Below, in pieces: positions 57,995 to 64,000 of a stretch of DNA of 64,000 bases. Within the stretch, counting starts at the first letter, position 1. Each line of letters begins with the position of its first letter. Below the pieces are notes generated by a model. It made no database searches. It was not told the DNA's origin and saw only the letters and a program-made list of their open reading frames with translations. The position numbers and the translations under genes are program-made. Source of the stretch: Colwellia sp. (lineage in GTDB: Bacteria > Pseudomonadota > Gammaproteobacteria > Enterobacterales > Alteromonadaceae); the NCBI GenBank assembly GCA_013215465.1, contig JABSOW010000009.1, positions 1 through 64,000 of the forward strand. Direction: 5' to 3'.

Positions 57995-58304
57995 GTTGTT
58001 TTTCCTAAAATGGATCTAATTATAAATAAGTTATTTCTTAATAGATGTATTAGGACCTTTTCTCGCATTTGCTTTGCTAAGTAAGTAAAGCGTGTGGGTT
58101 GGGAAACACACACTGTACTTGTATTTTCTAAAGCGTTGAGATGATGTCCTTCATCTACGAGCGCTATAATACGAAATATTTTTAAAAAATAAAAATGATA
58201 AATATTAATATCATTCATTAGAAAAACTAATGAATGCTTGTTATGCTATGTTTTTAACTGTTTAGGCAGTTTATAATTATATATTAACAATAATTAGGTG
58301 ACAC
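57995..58304. promoter_or_regulatory. Region upstream of gcvA and the small protein gene
   Basis: 310 bp with no gene that I can support. A 75-codon open frame on the minus strand (57991-58218) lacks a ribosome site and protein-like composition. Promoters of both neighbours are expected here. Confidence 0.35.
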
Positions 58305-59237
58305 TTGGCTAGTAGACTCCCACCATTAAAGGCATTACGAGCATTTGAAGCATCAGCTAGGCAGCTTAGCTTTACCCGAGCCGCGGAAGAGCTTTTTGTG
58401 ACTCAAGCAGCAGTTAGCCATCAAATAAAAGCATTGGAAGAGCATTTAGGCATTAAATTGTTTATGCGAAAAAACCGTTCTTTATTATTAACCGAAGAAG
58501 GTCAATCATATTACTTAGACATAAAAGATATTTTTAACACTCTTTATGAAGCGACCGAAAGGTTACTAGCACGTAGCGCTAAAGGAGCGATAACAGTTAG
58601 CTCCCAAGCAAGCTTTGCTATTCAGTGGTTAGTACCAAGGTTGAGTGCTTTTAACGCCTTACATCCTGATATTGATGTAAGAATTAAGGCGGTAGATCAA
58701 GCTGAGAATTCATTAACAGGAGATGTTGATGTTGCTATATATTATGGCCGTGGCAGTTGGCCTAATATTCATGCTGATAAGTTACATACTGAGTATTTAA
58801 TTCCTGTTTGCTCACCGCTACTTTTACAAGGGAATGCCGCCAACGGTAAGCCACCTTTATTATCTTTGGATGACTTAAAGCACCATACACTATTGCATGA
58901 TACATCTCGTAAAGGCTGGAAACGTTGGTTTAAACAAGTAGGCGTTAAGGGGGTTAATGTTAACCATGGCCCTATATTTAGTCATTCAGCGATGGTAGTA
59001 CAAGCTGCTCTGCATGGGCAAGGAGTTGCACTTGCTTATAGTGTCTTAGCTAAGCCTGACATAGATTCAGGACGCTTAATTTGTCCGTTTAATGATGTTT
59101 TAGTCAGTAAAAATGCTTACTTTGTCGTTTGTCGAGAAACACAAAAAGAAATAGGGAAAATAGAGGCGTTTAGGCAGTGGTTACTTGATATGGTAGCGGC
59201 CGAGCAAGAACAAATTACCGATGGGCAGTTAGGTTAG
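58305..59237 (+). CDS. gcvA: LysR-family regulator, GcvA type
   Basis: A 310-residue regulator. The N-terminal helix-turn-helix RLPPLKALRAFEASARQLSFTRAAEELFVTQAAVSHQIKALEEHLG matches GcvA, the activator/repressor of the glycine cleavage operon; the effector domain follows (about 92-300). Starts with TTG at 58305 after AGGTG. The link gcvA-DUF423-rlmM is typical of Gammaproteobacteria, supporting the name. A hydrolase gene starts 3 bp after its stop. Confidence 0.88.
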   Translation: MASRLPPLKALRAFEASARQLSFTRAAEELFVTQAAVSHQIKALEEHLGIKLFMRKNRSLLLTEEGQSYYLDIKDIFNTLYEATERLLARSAKGAITVSSQASFAIQWLVPRLSAFNALHPDIDVRIKAVDQAENSLTGDVDVAIYYGRGSWPNIHADKLHTEYLIPVCSPLLLQGNAANGKPPLLSLDDLKHHTLLHDTSRKGWKRWFKQVGVKGVNVNHGPIFSHSAMVVQAALHGQGVALAYSVLAKPDIDSGRLICPFNDVLVSKNAYFVVCRETQKEIGKIEAFRQWLLDMVAAEQEQITDGQLG

Positions 59238-59240
59238 TTT

Positions 59241-59912
59241 ATGGAAAATATAATAATTAGTAAAATTGAAAATAAGGTCGATAATCCTATCGCGCAAATT
59301 ATTTTTGCCCATGGCGCAGGTGCTGATATGCATCATGAGTTTATGGAGCAAGCCAGCATATTGTTAAATAAAGCAAATATTAATGTATTGCGCTTTAATT
59401 TTCCTTTTATGGATAAACGTATAGCGTTGGGTAAGCGGTATCCACCGGATAGAATGCCTAAATTAATTGCTTGTTATAAAGATGTTATTGCTAACTTACT
59501 CGTAATCGATAGTACGCACGCTAAGCTGCCACTGTTTATTGGTGGTAAATCTATGGGGTCACGTGTTGCTGCAACAATAGCCGCAGAAGACGATATCACT
59601 AAGCTTATTCAAGGTGTTTTTTGTATAGGTTACCCATTTCACCCAACCAAAAAGCCAGAGAAACTTCGTTTAGAGCCATTACAGAATACGAAAAAAGCAG
59701 TACTTATTTTACAAGGTGATCGCGATACTTTGGGCTCACAGGTTGAAATAGAGCAATATGATGTCTCACCGTTATGCCAGACTATTTTTTTACCGGATGG
59801 CGATCACAGTTTAAAGCCTAGAGTGAAATCAGGCTATACTCATCAGCAACATATTGAAACAGCGGTGAATGCACTCGTTAAATTTATTCAAAAAGAAAGT
59901 AGCAATGATTAA
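59241..59912 (+). CDS. Alpha/beta hydrolase (KANL3/Tex30-like)
   Basis: A 223-residue hydrolase. Nucleophile elbow GGKSMGSR (Ser about 113), acid QGDRDTLG (Asp about 160), His in DGDHSLKPR (about 194), and an FAHGAGADMHHEFM oxyanion-loop. The small size and GKSMGSR motif fit the Tex30/KANL3 branch. The substrate is unknown. It is placed 3 bp after gcvA and overlaps the next gene by 8 bp, so it belongs to that operon. Confidence 0.85.
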   Translation: MENIIISKIENKVDNPIAQIIFAHGAGADMHHEFMEQASILLNKANINVLRFNFPFMDKRIALGKRYPPDRMPKLIACYKDVIANLLVIDSTHAKLPLFIGGKSMGSRVAATIAAEDDITKLIQGVFCIGYPFHPTKKPEKLRLEPLQNTKKAVLILQGDRDTLGSQVEIEQYDVSPLCQTIFLPDGDHSLKPRVKSGYTHQQHIETAVNALVKFIQKESSND

Positions 59913-60336
59913 AGAAATACAGCCTAAGAGCAGAATAATTCAATTTTTAATGATTTTTGTTGGTGTTAGTGGGTGCTTTTCTGTACTATTCGGCGCTTGG
60001 CTTGCCCATGGCGGGCAAGCTCTACCTATTAATGTGCAGTCAAGCTTAAAAACTGCACTGCAGTACCAGTTATTTCATACGCTGGCTTTGTTGATAACAC
60101 TGGTTTGGGCTATTACTAGCTCATCAGTTAAAGCACCCTCTAGAATATTACTTAGTGCAGGTATTGGCTTTTTTGTCGGTATTTTGTGCTTCAGTGGCAC
60201 CATTTATATCAAAACATTTTTCGGTTTTGCTCTTGTTGGTAAGCTGACGCCTTTTGGCGGAATATCATTGGCAATTGCTTGGTTGTTATTGTCAGTTGAG
60301 GGTAAAAAAACTTATGATCTCTATCGTATTATTTAA
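59905..60336 (+). CDS. DUF423 membrane protein (YgdD-like)
   Basis: A 143-residue protein with four helices and the family opening IFVGVSGCFSVLFGAWLAHGG plus GKLTPFGGISLAIAWLLL. Function unknown. ATG at 59905 overlaps the hydrolase stop. Next is rlmM after 57 bp, as in E. coli (gcvA-ygdD-rlmM). Confidence 0.9.
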   Translation: MIKEIQPKSRIIQFLMIFVGVSGCFSVLFGAWLAHGGQALPINVQSSLKTALQYQLFHTLALLITLVWAITSSSVKAPSRILLSAGIGFFVGILCFSGTIYIKTFFGFALVGKLTPFGGISLAIAWLLLSVEGKKTYDLYRII

Positions 60337-60393
60337 TCGACCGGGTTTTGCTAAGCAACGGTTGAGTGTAAAAATTCAAGGTAAAATTAATTT

Positions 60394-61473
60394 ATGACTT
60401 CTATTGTTTTATATTGTCGTCCAGGTTTTGAAAAAGAATGTGGCGCTGAAATTCAAGAAAAAGCAGCATGGAATGAAATGTATGGTTATTTAGAGCTGAA
60501 AAAAAATCAAGGTTTGGTTCTTTTTCACTTACAAAATGCGGCTGATGGTGAAGCACTAATAAAAACACTTCCCCTTAAACGCCTTATTTTTACGCGGCAA
60601 TGGTTTGTAACGCTCACAGATAAAATAGACTTACCTGATTACAATCGCGTTGAAGCCATTGTTGAAGCATTAGGAAGTGAATGGAAATATGATGATTTAC
60701 GTATGGAAATGCCAGACACTAACGACGGCAAATCGTTAAGTAAATTTTGTCGTAAATTGTCTGTGCCTCTGCGCCAAGGCTTGCGTAAAGCAAATCTGTT
60801 AACAGAGAAAAAGGACTCATTTAATGCTGATCAAGATGGCACAGTATTACATGCCTTATTTTTAAGTGGTCAAGAGGTTATTCTTGGTTTTTCATTGGCA
60901 CAAAATAGTTCACCACATGTAATGGGTATTCCACGTCTTAAATTTCCTAGTCAGTCGCCAAGTCGTTCTACGTTAAAACTAGATGAAGCCTTTTTGTACT
61001 TTATCCCTCGAGAAGAATGGAATACACGATTAACCTCAGGTATGAATGCCGTTGATTTAGGCTCTGCACCAGGCGGTTGGACATATCAGTTAGTTCGTCG
61101 AGGTATGATGGTAACGGCTATTGATAATGGCCCTATGGCAGAGTCTTTAATGGAAACCGGACAAGTTAAGCATAAAATGATGGATGGTTTTAAATATGTG
61201 CCGATGAAACAAAATGTTTATTGGCTTGTTTGTGACATGATTGAAAAACCACAACGGGTTGCTAAGCTGATGAGTGAATGGCTATTAAATGGCTATTGCA
61301 AGGAAGCGATTTTTAATTTAAAGCTGCCAATGAAAGGTCGGTACAGCCAAGTAACTAATGATTTACAAAGCATTAAAGATGCTTTTAGTGAGCATAATGT
61401 GAAGTATGAGTTATATGCTAAACACTTGTATTATGATCGTGAAGAAATTACGGTACATGCAAGGTTGATATAA
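60394..61473 (+). CDS. rlmM: 23S rRNA 2'-O-ribose C2498 methyltransferase
   Basis: A 359-residue RlmM: an N-terminal THUMP-like domain (about 1-165, MTSIVLYCRPGFEKECGAEI) and a Rossmann methyltransferase domain (AVDLGSAPGGWTYQLVRRG, then LVCDMIEKP and FNLKLPMKGRY with catalytic Asp and Lys). It methylates C2498 of 23S rRNA before 50S assembly. Normal length. Confidence 0.95.
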   Translation: MTSIVLYCRPGFEKECGAEIQEKAAWNEMYGYLELKKNQGLVLFHLQNAADGEALIKTLPLKRLIFTRQWFVTLTDKIDLPDYNRVEAIVEALGSEWKYDDLRMEMPDTNDGKSLSKFCRKLSVPLRQGLRKANLLTEKKDSFNADQDGTVLHALFLSGQEVILGFSLAQNSSPHVMGIPRLKFPSQSPSRSTLKLDEAFLYFIPREEWNTRLTSGMNAVDLGSAPGGWTYQLVRRGMMVTAIDNGPMAESLMETGQVKHKMMDGFKYVPMKQNVYWLVCDMIEKPQRVAKLMSEWLLNGYCKEAIFNLKLPMKGRYSQVTNDLQSIKDAFSEHNVKYELYAKHLYYDREEITVHARLI

Positions 61474-61538
61474 GTATTGAAGGGTAAAAAATAGGTTGCG
61501 AGTTTTATAGTTTCGAGGCGGAAATTTTCGAGACAGAT

Positions 61539-61585
61539 AGTTACGAGTAGCGATATATGATGTTTTCGCTACTCGTAACTTTTTT
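61539..61585 (+). terminator. Terminator of the gcvA-rlmM unit
   Basis: A perfect 15-bp stem AGTTACGAGTAGCGA/TCGCTACTCGTAACT with a 12-base loop and a run of six T, about 66 bp after rlmM. Also near the stop of the convergent isocitrate dehydrogenase gene. Confidence 0.9.
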
Positions 61586-61601
61586 GCTTTTAACTTATAG
61601 C

Positions 61602-62609
61602 CTATAACCTTTCAAGTAAGGCTTCAGTGAAATCAGTAGTACCATGAGTACCACCTAAATCACGAGTAGTACGATCGCCACTGGCAATTACATCGGTGAG
61701 TGCCTTTCTAATTTTATCTGCTTTATCGCTCATTTCTAAATATTCAAGCATTTGTAATGCAGCTAAAATTACTGAAGTAGGGTTCGCTATGTTTTTACCT
61801 GCAATATCAGGTGCGCTACCATGAACCGCTTCAAAAATGGCACAATCTTCACCAATATTTGCGCCTGGTGCCATGCCTAAACCGCCCACTAAACCTGCGC
61901 ATAAATCAGATAAAATATCACCGAAAAGGTTAGTGGTAACAATAACATCAAATTGCTCAGGATTCATCACTAACTGCATACAGCAGTTATCAACAATCAT
62001 CTCTGTTGATTCAATCTCAGGGTAGCGCGCCGCAACTTCACGAGCAACTTTTAAAAACAAACCAGAAGTTGATTTTAAAATATTCGCTTTATGAACAGCC
62101 GTTACTTTTTTACGACCTTCTTTACGTGCAGTTTCATAAGCAAAAGTTAATATTTTTTCAGAGCCATCACGGGTAACAATACTCATTGCTTCTGCTTTTG
62201 TACCATCTTCAGAAACCACTTGGCCAACACCTGAATACATACCTTGGGTATTTTCTCGTACCGTTAAAATATCAATGTTTTCATAGCGAGCTTTAGTGCC
62301 TTTAAAAGAAAGTACCGGACGTAAATTAGCGTATAATTTAAATTGCTTACGTAAAGTAACATTGATTGAGGTAAAGCCTTCACCCACGGGGGTTGTCAAT
62401 GGGCCTTTCAAAGTGATTTTGTTTTTCTCGATAAGATCTAATGTTTCTTGCGGTATTAATTCACCATGGTTTTCTAACGCCGTTAAACCAGCATCAGCAT
62501 ATTCATAAATAAAATCACAACCTGCTTTATCTAACACTTTAATTGTTGCTTCAATGATGCTTGGGCCAATACCGTCGCCGGGAATAATTGTGATGGTTTG
62601 CTTAGTCAT
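61602..62609 (-). CDS. NAD-type isocitrate dehydrogenase
   Basis: A 335-residue beta-decarboxylating dehydrogenase of the isocitrate/isopropylmalate family. The opening ITIIPGDGIGPSIIEATIKVL, the substrate loop TPVGEGFTSINVTLRKQFKLYANLRP (Ser and Asn of the isocitrate-binding type), and NLFGDILSDLCAGLVGG are typical of the monomer-size NAD isocitrate dehydrogenases found in bacteria such as Xanthomonas, not of LeuB. It oxidises isocitrate to 2-oxoglutarate. The cofactor preference is inferred from the family, not visible with certainty. Confidence 0.87.
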   Translation of the reverse strand: MTKQTITIIPGDGIGPSIIEATIKVLDKAGCDFIYEYADAGLTALENHGELIPQETLDLIEKNKITLKGPLTTPVGEGFTSINVTLRKQFKLYANLRPVLSFKGTKARYENIDILTVRENTQGMYSGVGQVVSEDGTKAEAMSIVTRDGSEKILTFAYETARKEGRKKVTAVHKANILKSTSGLFLKVAREVAARYPEIESTEMIVDNCCMQLVMNPEQFDVIVTTNLFGDILSDLCAGLVGGLGMAPGANIGEDCAIFEAVHGSAPDIAGKNIANPTSVILAALQMLEYLEMSDKADKIRKALTDVIASGDRTTRDLGGTHGTTDFTEALLERL

Positions 62610-63139
62610 ATTCTTTGCCTTGTAATGGGAGGCTATTTTGTTATAAATAGCTAATATAAATTGACGTTATTTTAATGATAACGATTAACATAGTTTATAA
62701 GAAGTCTGCTTAGTATTGCAATGATGCGCTTTATATCACGTATATCTATGGTAAGCGAGTTTGAAAGCTTTCACCTTTAATTTTTATCTTAGTAGCCGAA
62801 TTTGATCAATAAATCTAACATAATAAATAATATTAAGTTGAAACAATATCTCTATCAAGATTACTTTAGTCTATAGCTGATTCTCGCGGTGGTTGGTTAT
62901 TGGTAGTTTTGATACCCCCCAGCTTTGAGGATAATTATCACCTAAACCAATCTATTCAGCATCCCATTAACAAATAATAAAAAGGTACATTCATCCTCAG
63001 TGGTGATGCCATTAGATTTAATATGCTGAGTACGGTAAAACATCACTGTGCTGGGAAAATATCTCATCAGACAAACCCTTCTCGCTCTATTTTATGCCAC
63101 CACGCTTCAAGTTCAGTCTGCATACCCTAATGGTTCCCT
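62610..63139. other. Non-coding stretch with unrecognised short open frames
   Basis: No gene supported. Two small minus-strand frames overlap by TGATGA near 63069: one ends LEAWWHKIEREGFV, the other begins MRYFPSTVMFYRT and is 41 codons long. They may be relics of an inserted element next to the ISAs1 remnant; I recognise neither. Confidence 0.35.
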
Positions 63140-63280
63140 TTAAGCGCTAACGGTATGGAGCGCATTTTTTCTATCTTTGGTAAAAAAAGAACGTCGTGCC
63201 GATTTACCGTCAACTGCAATTACATCGCAGCCAGTATTTTTTACAAGTGAAGATATCCAAGACTGAAATGCTAAGCAGTA
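63140..63280 (-). mobile_element. ISAs1-family transposase remnant
   Basis: A 46-codon frame ending in a stop, encoding FQSWISSLVKNTGCDVIAVD then GKSARRSFF and HTVSA. It matches the start of the catalytic domain of ISAs1 (H-repeat associated) transposases, with the first DDE aspartate in IAVDGK. Both the N- and C-terminal parts are gone, so it is a dead fragment right beside the xni stop codon. Confidence 0.75.
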
Positions 63281-63281
63281 A

Positions 63282-64000
63282 TTAACGCGCTTGATTGTAG
63301 TGGTTATTATTGTTGTCGGTTAACTTCGTTGACGTGCCTAAACGAAGATCCTTGAGATTAAAGCCAAGGGGAATATTTTTCTTTAGCGTAAGAAGTTTTC
63401 GGCTTAAGGCTATTTGCTCTGTGCTATTGTTAAGTTTTTCTTTTATGGTCGGCTTAATTTCATTACTTTTTAGGATAGCGCTTAATGAGCCATATTGATT
63501 CAGTAAACTGGCTGCCGTTATTTGACCTATGCCAGCGACACCGGGAATTTTATTAGTGCTATCCCCAGTTAATGTCCATAGATCAATAAGTTGTGCAGGT
63601 TTTATATCGAACTTATCTTTAACATGTTGTTGGTCGAGATAACGTCGATTAAAATAATCATAAATATGAACAGTTGGACTTAATAAAGATAAAAATCCTT
63701 TATCTGTCGAAACAATGGTGACATGTTGACCATGTAACGCCATTTTTGTTGCTAATGTTGCGATAAGATCATCAGCTTCATCTTCTTCAGAAACCAATGA
63801 ATCAACCCCTAGTTGTAAAAAAGCATCTTGAATAGCAGGCAATTCATCGGCAAGATGCGATGGCATTTTTTTACGACCTTTTTTATAGTCAGCATACAGC
63901 TTATAGCGCCAACATGGTTGCTGACTATCAAACACCGCAAGGGCATGGCTGGCTTGTTGGTGTTGTAGTATTTTGTCTAAGGCTTTAGTACAAGCCTTTT
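63282..64000 (-). CDS. xni: Flap endonuclease-like Xni (exonuclease IX), 5' end beyond window
   Basis: The frame runs from the window edge to the stop at 63282. About 239 residues are visible, close to the family length of about 250; a dozen or so N-terminal residues are missing. Visible: FDSQQPCWRYKLYADYKKGRKKMP, EEDEADDLIATLA, VSTDKGFLSLLSP and the helix-hairpin-helix KIPGVAGIGQITAASLLNQYGS. Xni is a 5' flap-processing nuclease related to the pol I 5' nuclease domain; it lacks one metal site of that family. The C-terminus carries an extra low-complexity end (TDNNNNHYNQAR). Confidence 0.93.
   Translation of the reverse strand, partial: KACTKALDKILQHQQASHALAVFDSQQPCWRYKLYADYKKGRKKMPSHLADELPAIQDAFLQLGVDSLVSEEDEADDLIATLATKMALHGQHVTIVSTDKGFLSLLSPTVHIYDYFNRRYLDQQHVKDKFDIKPAQLIDLWTLTGDSTNKIPGVAGIGQITAASLLNQYGSLSAILKSNEIKPTIKEKLNNSTEQIALSRKLLTLKKNIPLGFNLKDLRLGTSTKLTDNNNNHYNQAR

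Noticed and set aside
57991-58218. 75-codon minus-strand frame touching the small protein gene by ATGA
   Set aside because: No ribosome site, poor protein-like composition, and lies in the promoter region of gcvA.

Overview
The window is AT-rich chromosomal DNA of a marine gammaproteobacterium, most likely Colwelliaceae (Colwellia or Thalassotalea type, order Alteromonadales). The evidence is the set of conserved blocks thrS-infC-rpmI-rplT, hemA-prfA-prmC-sirB2-sirB1-kdsA, prs/ispE/lolB and gcvA-DUF423-rlmM, a metT-like Met/Leu/Gln tRNA operon, and Alteromonadales-type families (TIGR03503, DUF2919, the long PurC). The genus is inferred from protein resemblance; no 16S rRNA gene is present.

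Bases 1-15,700 look accessory. The left edge holds the 3' end of an IS110-family transposase. Next comes a catabolic block: a histone-deacetylase-like amidohydrolase, an NhaC-type transporter, a TonB-dependent receptor, a LysR regulator, an M20 deacylase, a class III aminotransferase, an aldehyde dehydrogenase and an M20 carbamoylase-type hydrolase. Together these could take up an acylated or carbamoylated amine, remove the acyl or carbamoyl group, transaminate it and oxidise the aldehyde; the substrate is not determined by the sequence. The block ends at a P4-type integrase gene with one in-frame stop codon and intact catalytic residues. Three copies of a 12-mer precede its start, and a tRNA-Val(GAC) gene follows. 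This is the usual arrangement of a genomic island at a tRNA gene, although no second attachment site is visible.

Bases 15,700-43,100 are mostly core genes: a MATE exporter, a CPXCG protein, fructosamine kinase, FdxA, a COG2509 flavoprotein, a START-like protein overlapping a PAS-GGDEF-EAL protein, thrS-infC-rpmI-rplT, purC, a leucine-type dehydrogenase, a propeller-type diguanylate cyclase with a small lipoprotein, cysK, a MoxR ATPase/VWA pair, a DUF5916 outer-membrane protein, DUF599/DUF2919 membrane proteins, dnaQ and a TIGR03503 protein.

Bases 43,300-44,300 hold a leftward tRNA operon (Met-Leu-Gln-Leu-Met) behind a near-consensus promoter. It is littered with decayed tRNA pieces from repeated duplication. 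Bases 45,000-61,500 are housekeeping genes: ychF, pth, rplY, prs, ispE, lolB, then hemA to kdsA, gcvA, a small hydrolase, DUF423 and rlmM. The right end has an NAD-type isocitrate dehydrogenase, an ISAs1 transposase remnant and xni, which runs off the window.

The most noteworthy points are the acyl-amine catabolic block beside a stop-interrupted integrase, the duplicated and decayed tRNA array, two copies of a long palindromic dispersed repeat, and an infC gene that may keep the ATT start known from E. coli. I did not find a clear, wholly new defence or mobile system.
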